From the NCBI RefSeq assembly GCF_021869535.1, contig NW_026262668.1:64386058-64450057 (forward strand): 64,000 nt of DNA. The letters run 5' to 3'. This DNA comes from Mytilus californianus. Its lineage: Eukaryota; Mollusca; Bivalvia; Mytilida; Mytilidae. Made by a program: the position numbers and the translations under genes. The notes beneath the pieces are model-generated. The model was given only the letters and a program-made list of their open reading frames with translations, did not search any database and had not been told where the DNA came from. This document shows positions 37,501 through 44,772 of this stretch, one piece after another (position 1 is the first letter of the stretch; the number at the start of each line of letters is the position of its first letter).

Positions 37501-40500
37501 TCAAACTCTTTTGGGTCATTTTTTAGTAGCAATAAACAAAAACACTATGTCAATTGGACATGCTTTGATACTATATATGCCCTTGAATTTTTACTAGATA
37601 ACATTTTTGTTCGCTTTGGAGATTCCGTATATTATCAGGTTATCGGAATTCCAATAGGGACTAACTGTGCACCACTTATTGCGGACCTTTTTTTGTATTG
37701 CTATGAGTTACAATTTATGACAAAAATCAGCAAAGACCCATCGAAACAACATCTGATACACAAATTTAATAATACTTTTAGATATTTGGATGATATTTTG
37801 GCTCTCAATAATGACGACTTCAGTGTGTATACTAAAGAAATTTATCCTGTTGAACTTACTTTAAATAAAGCTAATACTAACAATGACCACTGCCCTTTCC
37901 TCGATCTTGATATCTATATCATTAACGGAAAGCTTAATACTAAAATATATGATAAAAGAGATGATTTTTCATTTCCTATCGTTAATTATCCATTTTTAGA
38001 TGGTGACGTTCCCTTGTCACCATCTTACGGTGTTTATATATCTCAACTTGTACGATTCGCTCGTGTATGTAACAATGTTTTAGATTTTAACGAGAGAAAT
38101 TTATGTATTACTGAAAAATTATTACACCAGGGTTTTCGATATCACAAACTAGTCAAAACATTTACTAAATTTTATCATCGGTATAAGGACATCATTCGTA
38201 AATATAGCTCAACATGCAGACTTCTTATACGTTCAGGTATTTCACATCCAATTTTTTATGGAAATATTCTTTATAAAGCACAAAAATGTCAGTATTCACC
38301 TCTGAAGCTAACAAAACCTTTAAATAGACTTATTAAGAAGGGATATAGTTACGATACTGTTGTCAGGTCATTAAAGATTGCATATTTTGGCGTTAATATT
38401 GATTCACTTATAGGGTCTTTGCATCGGCACTAAACACATTTATTTAAAAACCAGTTGTTGGCATGACACGGGTTATGTTCTTCTTATATATGTTATGATG
38501 GTATGATACTAAACCCCTAACGGGAAGGATTGTGCCTGATATTCATATGATGAAGACATAATCTTTCAAACAGTTTAATTGAAGTCTGGAGCTGGCATGT
38601 CAGTTAACTGCTAGTAGTCTGTTGTTATTTATGTATTATTGTCATTTTGTTTATTTTCTTTGGTTACATCTTCTGACATCAGACTCGGACTTCTCTTGAA
38701 CTGAATTTTAATGTGCGTATTGTTATGCGTTTACTTTTCTACATTGGTTAGAGGTATAGGGGGAGGGTTGAGATCTCATAAACATGTTTAACCCCGCCGC
38801 ATTTTTGCGCCTGTCCCAAGTCAGGAGCCTCTAGCCTTTGTCAGTCTTGTATTATTTTTAATTTTAGTTTCTTGTGTACAATTTGGAGTTTAGTATGGCG
38901 TTCATTATCACTGAACTAGTATATATATTTGTTTAGGGGCCGGGTGCGGGAATTTCTCGCTGCATTGAAGACCTGTTGGTGACCTTCTGCTGTTGTCTGT
39001 TCTATGGTCGGGTTGTTGTCTCTTTGACACATTCCCCATTTCCATTCTCAATTTTATTTCCTTTGTTCCAAAAGAAGGTAAATCACGTTGGTCGGTTTTA
39101 ATGCAAAAAGGTAAACGAATTTCTATTGAGATCGATAAAGTCAAAGATTGAAAGAAAACCAAAACTAAATTCGTTGCAAGTGTTATTAAACGGAACTATT
39201 TGGTCCACTCTTATTTACTAGCTAAATATATTTGAAGCAAGAGGGTCCTTTCTAGTTAAAAAAAACTATACAATATTTGATGTATAACGAGAATTTCTAG
39301 AATTATGGGAATCATAAATCAAATTATGAAAGGTGTGGCGAAATTTTCTATTTGATGTATTCTGCAAAATTGACAAAAGGAAAAAAACGTATAAAACTGT
39401 AAATTATCTCTTTACAGGTAATAAAATTTTTAGCCTGGAAATCTGAAACAAGAAAATTTCCAATTGACATGGCTGGATTTGCTTTGAATGCAAAAGTGCT
39501 ATGGACATACAACCCAATGAGATTTAGTACGGATGCAGATTCAGGGATGCTGGAGACAAAACTTTTAGAAAAATGTTGTGCTGTAGAAGAAATTGAACCG
39601 CTTGCTGATAATTGTAGCAAGGTATTTTTAGCATTACTTTCGGAGACAAAATATCTTTAATCTTAAAAAGAAACTTTTGGTTCAAATCAACCTTTCAATG
39701 CCGTTATAAACACTTGTATTGTGGTTGAGGTTTTAATTATATAAGTACTTAATAAAACTTATTAAGCTTGTAATAAATGGCCTACAAGTACTGCCGACAG
39801 ATACATTCGTTTTTAAAAGTCCTAGATACGCGGTTGAAAATTATCAAAATACGAACTCCAATTAAATAATTCGAATTCAAAGTCTTAAGTTTAACTCATA
39901 CACGGAATTGTGACTTGAACTCGAACATTAACCGTAACTTGAACTCTTTCTTTATTTTAACTTGAACTTGAACTCAAACTCGATTACTAACTCAATGTTT
40001 AGCCACGTGACACGGTGTCATCTGGGTTTACCATTCATTCCGGATTTCTGTTTTTTTCACAATTTTTTCTGGTCTTTTGTATTCGGAACGGTATATTTTT
40101 GACGCATTGCAACCTGAATTTACTGTGGCAAAAGACATTTCTTTTTAACTCGTAAGAAATTCATGTAAATATTCCCACATACAAACCTGCTGGTTTTGTG
40201 TCAAACATGTACACGTTAGTATTTATTTTTTTGTTTTTACGGACATCGCTAGAGAGTGTTGACATTACTATTTTATTGTGTTTCGCAGGCATGTGCATTC
40301 AAAATAAAGTGGTACGCGTCTGGGTTTTTTGTTGTTGTTATATTCTAAATTACGTTACAAAAGTAAACAGCTAGTCAAAAATAGAAAAAAACGATTTTTA
40401 TATGCATATTACATAAGTTGTGTGATATTTCCATGATTCTCGAGAAAAATCAATATTTTTCCTACCAATGTCACTATTTTTTGCAAATATTATGTTTTAT

Positions 40501-40588
40501 TATAAGATATTTTATACAGGTTTTAGTGTGGCATACCAGAACGCAGAAACCTCAAGTCCGCATTTTCGACAACTCCTTAGAAGTATGA
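19465..40588 (+). CDS. Beta-1,3-glucuronosyltransferase (B3GAT family), five coding exons
   Basis: Exons join as 19465-19579, 23565-24061, 34255-34341, 39418-39621 and 40520-40588, giving 972 nt or 323 residues. All introns are GT-AG and the phases match. The predicted enzyme transfers glucuronic acid from UDP-GlcA in beta-1,3 linkage to galactose, as in the proteoglycan linker or HNK-1-type glycans, in the Golgi lumen. It has a short basic cytosolic tail (KRSLK), one membrane anchor (about residues 18-34), a stem, and a catalytic domain from about residue 88 (IITPTYYRLVQKAEL). D192-D193-D194 is the metal site, E279 the expected catalytic base and W305-H306-T-R-T the conserved end block. The length matches vertebrate B3GAT proteins (about 323-335). 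Which subtype (I, P or S) is unresolved. An AATAAA at 40788-40793 could serve polyadenylation. Confidence 0.93.
19662..19780. mobile_element. Foldback (MITE-like) element in intron 1
   Basis: Arms of about 50 bp ('gatacgatatttatccactc' and 'cagttaaattttcaaattta' on the left, their complements on the right) face each other across a short GC-rich centre, 'cgcgaggctcgccgagc'. The whole is one near-complete hairpin. There is no coding capacity. A fragment of similar sequence ('gagagtggataaatatt') lies at about 20080. Confidence 0.8.
20110..21960. other. Intron 1 DNA without recognised features
   Basis: Only short incidental frames were seen. This is intronic sequence of the glucuronosyltransferase gene. 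Confidence 0.4.
21965..22375 (-). repeat. Dispersed repeat, inverted partner of 28690-29116
   Basis: Segments such as 'caatttcccataggaactcc', 'ttttacggcttttgaaag', 'ccccgaacttctaagagttt' and 'ccaaaagaggcgtggtttg' recur in reverse complement, in the reverse order, at 28690-29116. The copies are diverged, with indels. This one lies in intron 1 and the other in intron 2. Confidence 0.85.
22376..23040. other. Intron 1 DNA without recognised features
   Basis: Nothing supported was found. Confidence 0.35.
23047..23400 (+). repeat. Interspersed repeat ('acagtagtataccgctgttc' family)
   Basis: The segment starts 'gacaacagtagtataccgct' and includes 'aaaccgagggaaacacatca', 'ccatattcctgacttggcac' and 'ggttgaacctggttttatgg'. 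A second full copy in the same orientation lies at 25069-25411. The first 115 or so bases recur at 36301-36415, and the 'attcctgacttgg' half recurs at 24180-24310, 41640-41820 and 46508-46667. Confidence 0.85.
23565..24061 (+). CDS. Glucuronosyltransferase exon 2 (stem and UDP-sugar binding half)
   Basis: The acceptor 'ttattttcag' ends at 23564 and the donor GTATGT starts at 24062. It encodes the stem and the N-terminal half of the catalytic domain: IITPTYYRLVQKAELTRM, LHWIIVEDFE, KGADQRNAALDLI and YFADDDNTYSLEIFEQ. The stem contains an 8-residue tandem duplication, LGRRLNGA then LGRRLSGS (24-bp units at 23633-23656 and 23657-23680), not expected in family members. The exon is flanked by both direct and inverted repeats (see findings). 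Confidence 0.93.
24080..24345 (+). repeat. Interspersed repeat ('attcctgacttggtacaggc' family)
   Basis: The segment starts near 'aataaaataccgaactccaa' and includes 'tcatattcctgacttggtac', 'attaaacctggttttatagc' and 'cctcccacttgtatgac'. Related copies lie at 41620-41825 and 46508-46667. It starts only about 20 bp after exon 2. Confidence 0.8.
24640..27235 (+). pseudogene. Penelope-type reverse transcriptase element, family A, broken and interrupted
   Basis: Fragments in order on the + strand: ADKVPNNIFVYN and INELGIN with TYTPTTLTK (about 24680-24800), DEELDLPSLYWKPKLHKCPY and GSSKCSTKPLS (about 24855-24960), then AIKAELQSYCETTYSRDG and VNQMWIFT (to 25065). An unrelated insertion (25065-26100) follows. 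The relic resumes with DFLIDNIFVTFGRRF, IGIPMGTNCAPLLTDLFLYS (26320-26385), FRYIDDVLSLNNS (catalytic YIDD, about 26452-26490), YLDLHLEIDN, YGVYSSQLIRYSRACISYHD and [15 protein letters not shown] sequence. The 3' region to about 27235 holds 'catgagcaacacgacgtg'. It is riddled with frameshifts. The KLHK, NCAPL-type and YxDD blocks fit Penelope-like reverse transcriptases. It sits in intron 2 in sense orientation. Confidence 0.78.
25069..25411 (+). repeat. Interspersed repeat inserted in the Penelope-type relic
   Basis: This is a same-orientation copy of 23047-23400 (strings 'gacaacagtagtataccgct', 'gagggaaacacatcaactat' and 'tggttttctggctagctgaa'). It interrupts the reverse transcriptase just after MWIFTK, so it arrived after the retroelement. 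Confidence 0.85.
27236..28685. other. Intron 2 DNA without recognised features
   Basis: AT-rich intronic sequence. The 69-codon frame at 27946 has no recognisable similarity. Confidence 0.35.
28690..29116 (+). repeat. Dispersed repeat, inverted partner of 21965-22375
   Basis: The segment starts 'taggttgcactttgtaaata', includes 'aaatcacgcctcttttgggg' and 'cttagaagttcgggcatata', and ends 'cctatgggaaattgcattgt'. It is the reverse complement of the intron 1 copy. The open frame across it (28954-29199) is incidental. Confidence 0.85.
29117..31140. other. Intron 2 DNA with a strong hairpin and a small tandem duplication
   Basis: No genes were seen. A perfect 10-bp stem with 4-base loop lies at 29878-29901 (gcgtgaaccc-tgag-gggttcacgc). 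A diverged tandem duplication of about 60 bp begins with 'gtcggaaagca' at about 30418 and 30476. Confidence 0.5.
31146..31288. mobile_element. Small repeat with 28-base poly-G tract
   Basis: Bounded by 'gtcggatccggggg' and 'ggctggatccgcccctag', which are short imperfect inverted ends around GGATCC. It contains an uninterrupted run of 28 G at 31156-31183, then 'ggttggaaccccccctttct' and a second 'ggttggaacccccctttt'. I recall this structure as a common bivalve repeat, probably a MITE. Confidence 0.65.
31289..32530. other. Intron 2 DNA without recognised features
   Basis: Short incidental frames only (31468 and 31611). Confidence 0.35.
32534..32674. mobile_element. Foldback (MITE-like) element in intron 2
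   Basis: Left arm 'taaatagcacatagttgaga', 'gggtgatagagcagat' and 'cattgtcaac'. Right arm is the complement ending 'ttatgtgctattta'. The centre is 'tgaggcgaagccaag'. Arms are about 62 bp each, so the element forms one long hairpin. A possible fragment of the same type lies at 32935-32990 ('cacgagagggtgaca'). Confidence 0.85.
32675..33095. other. Intron 2 DNA, repeat fragments only
   Basis: Apart from the foldback fragment near 32940, nothing was recognised. Confidence 0.35.
33100..33305 (-). repeat. Interspersed repeat ('cgccagacgcgcgtttcg' family), reversed
   Basis: Strings 'caatgctcttcaactttgta', 'ctttatttggcctttttaac', 'gcgtcactgatgagtctttg' and 'aatcctagtatct' give a reversed, nearly complete copy of the repeat at 9695-9915. 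Confidence 0.88.
33306..34254. other. Intron 2 DNA without recognised features
   Basis: Nothing supported was found. A pyrimidine-rich tract precedes the acceptor of exon 3. Confidence 0.35.
34255..34341 (+). CDS. Glucuronosyltransferase exon 3
   Basis: The 87-nt exon has acceptor 'ctcatctgcag' ending at 34254 and donor GTAAGG at 34342. It encodes MRYTKKLSMWPVGLSGG and RTYETPIIKDGK, which match the family block 'MRWTKKVSVWPVAFVGGLRYE'. It is in phase 0 at both ends. Confidence 0.93.
34342..35214. other. Intron 3 DNA without recognised features
   Basis: The minus frame at 34590-34387 has no recognisable similarity. Nothing else is supported. Confidence 0.35.
35215..35405 (-). repeat. 3' end of Penelope-type element family A, reversed
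   Basis: Strings 'ataacgccatggcaaaaaaa', 'gactaaaagacaaatagcaa', 'ccagaagggtgaaatgatcc' and 'cgcttcatatgtgac' are a diverged reversed copy of the 14341-14689 sequence. Confidence 0.7.
35668..35795. repeat. 63-bp tandem duplication
   Basis: 'gcaaatcttgtaaattgata' at 35668 recurs at 35731 with few changes, followed in both by 'aggaagagaaaaat' and 'aaggaaacaaacaaaaa'. Confidence 0.9.
36155..36510 (+). repeat. Interspersed repeat with a second repeat nested in it
   Basis: 36155-36300 and 36420-36510 are the two halves of the 9695-type repeat ('aaaagactcatcagtgacgc', 'ccaaataaagtacaaag', then 'gtagctaaggtaattta'). Bases 36301-36415 between them are the start of the 'acagtagtataccgctgttc' family. 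The latter therefore inserted into the former. Confidence 0.85.
36560..36850 (-). pseudogene. Penelope-type reverse transcriptase fragment, reversed
   Basis: The minus frame reads FGGFIFQQTVDGPMDSYC, then APLLADLFLYSSEPKFI and HKDKMKKHLANFFTS. It matches the 'FFQQTIGIPMGTNCAPLLADLFLYS' region, with substitutions at the GIPMGTN block. Only this stretch remains. It lies back to back with the + strand element that starts after 36850. Confidence 0.75.
36990..39060 (+). mobile_element. Penelope-type retroelement, family B, in intron 3 (sense)
   Basis: The element holds the 37126 reverse transcriptase frame and a 3' untranslated region of about 620 bp. That region ends at about 39058 with 'ggttgttgtctctttgacac', 'attccccatttccattctca' and 'attttatt', the same terminus as at 9182 and (reversed) 60380. 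Coding similarity extends upstream of the ATG to about 36992 (LEDILKKEITNSPTFQL and ENDICKKHKFLATALQAEPN) before frame loss. The 5' part is therefore truncated or decayed. Confidence 0.75.
37126..38433 (+). CDS. Penelope-type reverse transcriptase, 435 uninterrupted codons
   Basis: Blocks in order: KVPTMYWLPKLHKTPYKYRF (residues 2-21), SVKNSLEVLDKLH, SVQSFDFSTLYTTLPH (first catalytic Asp region), ALEFLLDNIFVRFGDS, YQVIGIPIGTNCAPLIADLF, FRYLDDILALNNDDF (catalytic YLDD, about residues 222-225), CPFLDLDIYI, then the helix-turn-helix-like tail YGVYISQLVRFARVCN. KLHK plus YxDD with this tail fits Penelope-like reverse transcriptases. No GIY-YIG endonuclease motif is seen after the RT, and the N-terminal region is missing. 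The ATG is internal to the original protein, because coding similarity continues upstream in frame. The uninterrupted frame contrasts with the wrecked copy at 24.6-27.2 kb. Confidence 0.8.
   Translation: MKVPTMYWLPKLHKTPYKYRFISSSSHCSTTKLSVPLTSTLGTIKNLIINCSNKAFENSGINYFWSVKNSLEVLDKLHAYIGDFESVQSFDFSTLYTTLPHILIKKKFTHLIKWAFKKSECEYICSNSFGSFFSSNKQKHYVNWTCFDTIYALEFLLDNIFVRFGDSVYYQVIGIPIGTNCAPLIADLFLYCYELQFMTKISKDPSKQHLIHKFNNTFRYLDDILALNNDDFSVYTKEIYPVELTLNKANTNNDHCPFLDLDIYIINGKLNTKIYDKRDDFSFPIVNYPFLDGDVPLSPSYGVYISQLVRFARVCNNVLDFNERNLCITEKLLHQGFRYHKLVKTFTKFYHRYKDIIRKYSSTCRLLIRSGISHPIFYGNILYKAQKCQYSPLKLTKPLNRLIKKGYSYDTVVRSLKIAYFGVNIDSLIGSLHRH
39418..39621 (+). CDS. Glucuronosyltransferase exon 4 (acceptor-substrate half)
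   Basis: The acceptor 'ctctttacag' ends at 39417 and the donor GTATTT starts at 39622; the exon is 204 nt and phase 0. It encodes VIKFLAWKSETRKFPIDMAG, FALNAKVLW and GMLETKLLEKCC. The Glu of LETKLL aligns with the catalytic base of human GlcAT-I (ESSLL). It ends EIEPLADNCSK. Reading through the donor gives a longer open frame to 39660 that lacks the conserved end block, so splicing to 40520 is preferred. Confidence 0.93.
40520..40588 (+). CDS. Glucuronosyltransferase exon 5 (C-terminus)
   Basis: The acceptor 'ttttatacag' ends at 40519. It encodes VLVWHTRTQKPQVRIFDNSL, EV and stop TGA at 40586-40588. VLVWHTRT-x-KP is the universal B3GAT C-terminal block containing the conserved His. An AATAAA occurs about 200 bp downstream. 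Confidence 0.93.
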   Translation, partial: VLVWHTRTQKPQVRIFDNSLEV

Positions 40589-41619
40589 TGAGGATGGTCA
40601 AAGTCTAAACCATGAAAGTCTTAGATTGCGAGAGACTTTAATAGAAAACGAATCAAAATTTAAAAGTAATTGCTTTGCCCATAATTTTCATATTCTTATT
40701 CGGAAAGCTACGCTGGCAATAGAAAAAAAATATGTTAGTTTGTGAAAGTTTTTTTTTGTTAATTGGCAAACAGTTGTATCATTTGTCAATAAACATTGTA
40801 TATTTTGCAGTTAAGCTATATAAAAGACACGATATACAACAGGCTGATAAAAAAAAACAGTCGACAGTGAAAATAATCAGTCGTGGTGGCAATACAATTA
40901 CAACTAGTAGGTCTTCTTTCCTTGTTAAAGGTTGTGGACTTTATAACTTTATTTTTCAAAGTGGACATATTATCAAATATGAACGATTTTAATCAAAAGA
41001 TGAAGAAAAAAACTGGTTCTTTACACGAACTGAAGCTCACACATACCATGTGGAAAACTAACATTAACCTGCATTTTAATTGACGAATGGGGACTGTATA
41101 CCGGTATTTATGCTCATTTTCTGTTTGTTGTTATCCAAATGTTGTTGATGTTTTGTATTTTACTGATTTGCATTATTGCATTATTGGGTGTATTAAAGAA
41201 AAGTTTTTTATATTTATTTCCGGCGTCTTGCTCTATTTTAATATTCTCTATTTACAACACTAACCTAAAAAGAACAGGAGGGGACGGGGTGCACATTATG
41301 ATCGTTGTGTCCGTTTGATAATATAATCTATATTTGTCAGTGCAGCAACAACGTAAAACAAAAGTATAAAATAGAAATAAATGACATAAAGAGGTTAACA
41401 TAGTTACGGTATGCAACAGCAGACCAGTGCCTTCACCATAAGCCAGCTTTACATTGTTTCAAGTCTAAACGAATTAATACATTTAACAGACAACAAAGTA
41501 TCTATCATCAAAACTATATTCGTTAAAGGACGAAAGCATTAAGATATAAATACAGATTATCACTGACGAAATTCCTGCCTTTGCATAGTTTGATGGTCTA
41601 TGTAGTATGCACGAATATA
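40589..41619. other. Region downstream of the glucuronosyltransferase gene
   Basis: It probably contains the 3' untranslated region (AATAAA at 40788-40793). The small frames at 40732 and 40883 have no recognisable similarity. Confidence 0.4.
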
Positions 41620-41825
41620 TATACAGTATAACAAAAATATCGGACTCCATGGTAAATTCAAAAAAGGGAAGTCCATAAAAACTGAAGAAAAATCAAACTT
41701 TATCAACCAACGGAACGAGTGGAAAACAACTGTCATATTCCTGACTTAGTACAGACATTTTCCGAAAAAAATGGTGGATTAAACCTGGTTTTATCGCTAG
41801 CTAAACCTCCCAGTCTCATCCCATA
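41620..41825 (+). repeat. Interspersed repeat ('attcctgacttggtacaggc' family)
   Basis: Includes 'tcatattcctgacttagtac' and 'attaaacctggttttatcgc', as at 24080-24345 and 46508-46667. Confidence 0.8.
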
Positions 41826-42580
41826 CAACAACTTCTAGTCATGTCAACTCGGAATGGGGATGTTTATCTGATGTTGAGAATATGTTAAACATTCAATGTT
41901 CTTAAAGACTTCTTACAAAAAATCATTAAGGGTCGTTTATTTCTTGTTGCATAAGTATAAATATTTTAAGGGAAAACTTGTCCGTTGAACCCATGCACTT
42001 GAATTGAAAAAAGGGCTCTTGAGCAATGTACATTTCGTTATCTTGTTGCTTACTTGGAAGGTTTATTGTGCCCCAAAAAAAAAAACCCCAGATATAATTC
42101 ACACTTTCACTTGCAGGACTTGACAGATAGTTCCGTGTATTATCATTTGAAGGGATATTTCCAGAAAGTGGAATTGTTGTTCAAATATGTTTTAGACTCT
42201 ATACTATCAGTTATTCCCTATTACAGGAAAAATACTAACGATGCTATTCATATCAACATTTGTAAAGAAAATCTGAATTGTTTTCGTCATTCTTTTTATA
42301 TGTGTATTAAATTCAAGGAGGAAATACTTAAGTATAGCACTTTTCTGATATTCTTTTTTCGAAAAAAAAATATTTTGACTGAAAATTTTGATACCAGTTT
42401 TTCCAAATTTTTAGTAGCACTTATCGTTTCAACAAAAGCATCACGCGGAAGAGCAGATTGGTTATATCTGGTTATTTCAAATTATTCACAGAAAAACTTC
42501 CTTTTTTAACCAAATTCTATTCTATTCAGTGAAGCACGAATAAAAAAAAGTTAAAAAGGTCATATGAAGTACGAAACTGA
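41826..42580. other. Intergenic DNA; long frame at 42054 not supported as a gene
   Basis: A 151-codon + strand frame exists at 42054-42509. Its composition (Lys, Phe, Ile and Asn rich, crossing an A-run and an A-tract) is what AT-rich DNA gives by chance, and no motif is recognised. 42530-42580 is a short piece of the 9695-type repeat. Confidence 0.4.
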
Positions 42581-42760
42581 AGCAAAAGACAGTAATTATG
42601 ATGACAAAGAATCAGCCTATTCATGTATTATCAGCATTGTATAACGGAGTCATTAAGTTCCAACGTTCTCCAAAATAAAAAAAATGAAACATTTGCTTCT
42701 TTTCGACATCACATTTAAGCTGATAGCACCTTCTGTACAATGTTAGTCATATTGACATAA

Positions 42761-44772
42761 AACAAGAGGCTCATGAGAGCCTGATATCGCTCACCTGTCT
42801 GTACTTTCAATTTAAGGCATTTGACTTATTTGTAGATCTTCCTTTGCTGAACAATTTTGTCATGGACACTTTCTCTCTTTCTATGATAATATTAAAGATA
42901 ATACATTACCCAAAACTGTAAAATTTCCTAAAACTTAACTATTTCTGGACAGTAACCCAACAATAAGTTGACCTATTAGTCGGAAGATTACTTGACAGGT
43001 AGATCTAAACCTGTTTAAGACTTTCACCTATGTCAGTTTTACTCTTACTGCTTTAGTTTTTGAGATGAAAGCCAAAAACTTCATTAGACCCCTATGTTCT
43101 ATTTTAAGAAACTGCCGCCATGATTTTGAATGGATCAAATCCCCGAATACAATCTATAAACTAAATACCCTAAGGAACATTCAATTAAAGTTTTTAAGTA
43201 TTTGGCAAAGTAGTTTCAGAGAAGAAGATATTTGGAAAAGTAATTGGACTTTCACAAAAAATGTAAAAAAAAAACCGTTTTAAGGGCAATAACTCATCAA
43301 GGGGTCAATTGACTATTTTGATCATGTTGACTTATTTGTAGATCTTGCATAGCTGAACATTTATTGACATTCATCCCTTTTTTTCTCTCTATCTATTATA
43401 ATATTAAAGAAAAAAACCAAAAAACCGTAAAATTTAATAAAAATAACCTATTTCCAACAGTAACCCAACAATGGGTTGTCGAACTCATCTAAAAATTTCA
43501 TAACAGATAAATCATGACCCATTTATTACTTTAACCTTTCACTTTTGATCTAACTGCTGTAGTTTTTGAGATATAAGCCCAAAACTGCTTTTGTCCCCTA
43601 TGTTCTATTATTAGCCATGGCGGCAATATTTGTAGATGGATCAAAACTTCGGATAGAATTTATAAACTAGATACCCTAAGAAGCATTCAGTTAAAGTTTA
43701 GAAGTATTTGGCTTAGTAGATTCAGAGAAGATTTTTGAAAAAGAAATAGACGCACAAAAAAATGTAAAAAATAAACGTTTCAAGGGCAATAACTCCTTCA
43801 GGAGTCAATTGACTATTTTGAACATTTAAATCATTTGTAGATCTTACTTAGCTGAACATTTTTGCTATTTATTTTTTCTCTCTATCTTTTATAATATTAA
43901 AGATAATAACCAAAAAACAGTAAAAATTTCAAAAATAAACTATTTCGGACTGTCACGGAATAGAAGTTCCTTCATAATATAAGTTCCAAATGGAAACAAT
44001 ATTCTGGAATAACCCTGCAATGGGTGGTCCAATTGGTCTGAAAATTTCATAGGAGATAGATCTTGACTTATTCATCACGTTAACTCCATGTCACTTTTGC
44101 TCTAACTGCTATAGTTTTTGAGATAAAAGCCAAAAACTGCATTTGATCCCTATGTTCTATTTTTAGCCATGGCGGCCATGTTTCATAATGGATCAAAACT
44201 TCGGATACAATTTATAAACCAGTTACCCTAAGGAACATTCAGTTAAAGTTAAGAAGTATTAGGCCCAGTAGTTTCAGAGGAGAAGAATTTTAAATGTTAG
44301 CAAACATGATGAACAAATTGTGTAAAATTGTCCTAAAAGGGCAATAATATTCAAGATAATAACCAAAACTGCAAAATTTCCTTAAAATTATCACTTTAGT
44401 GGCAGCAACCCAACAATGGGTTGTTCGATTCGTCTGAATATATCAGGGCTGATAGATCTTGACCTATTGAACATTTTTTCATGATATCAGATTTGCTCTA
44501 AATGCTTTAGTTTTTGAGATATAAGCCAAAAACTGCATTTGACCCCTATATTCTATTTTTAGCCATGGCGGCCATGTTTTTTGGTGGATCAAAACTTCGG
44601 ATACAATTTATAAACTAAATACACTAAGAAACATTCAGTTAAAGATTGAAGGTATTTGATCCAGTAGTTTCAGAGGAGAAGATTCTTGAAATAGTTTACG
44701 ACGACGACAGACGACGGACGCCAAGTGATGGCATAAGCTCACATGGGGCCCTTCGGGCCCCGGTGAGCTAAA
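42761..44772 (+). mobile_element. Helitron-like element with tandem core and terminal hairpin (~2.0 kb)
   Basis: The 5' end is 'acaagaggctcatgagagcc' then 'tgatatcgctcacctg'. The 3' end is a two-part stem 'agctcac-atg-ggggccc-ttc-gggcccc-ggtgagct' (44736-44769) followed by 'aa'. Inside are four diverged tandem units of roughly 400-550 bp, marked by 'ccatggcggc' at 43613, 44166 and 44563 (variant at 43114) and by 'gtagatctt'. The neighbouring duplication copies show the empty site, since 'ttaatataaagataaggaca' is uninterrupted there. A 3' hairpin close to a CTAA end, no obvious target duplication and a tandem core fit non-autonomous Helitron-like elements of bivalves. No Rep/helicase gene is present. 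Confidence 0.65.

Noticed and set aside
39418..39660. Reading exon 4 of the glucuronosyltransferase through to a stop at 39660 as the true C-terminus
   Set aside because: The read-through lacks the universal WHTRT block, while a consensus donor at 39622 and an in-phase exon with that block at 40520 are present.
42054..42509. 151-codon + strand open frame
   Set aside because: AT-driven composition, no motif, no splice or promoter context, and it crosses an A-run. I judged it a chance frame.
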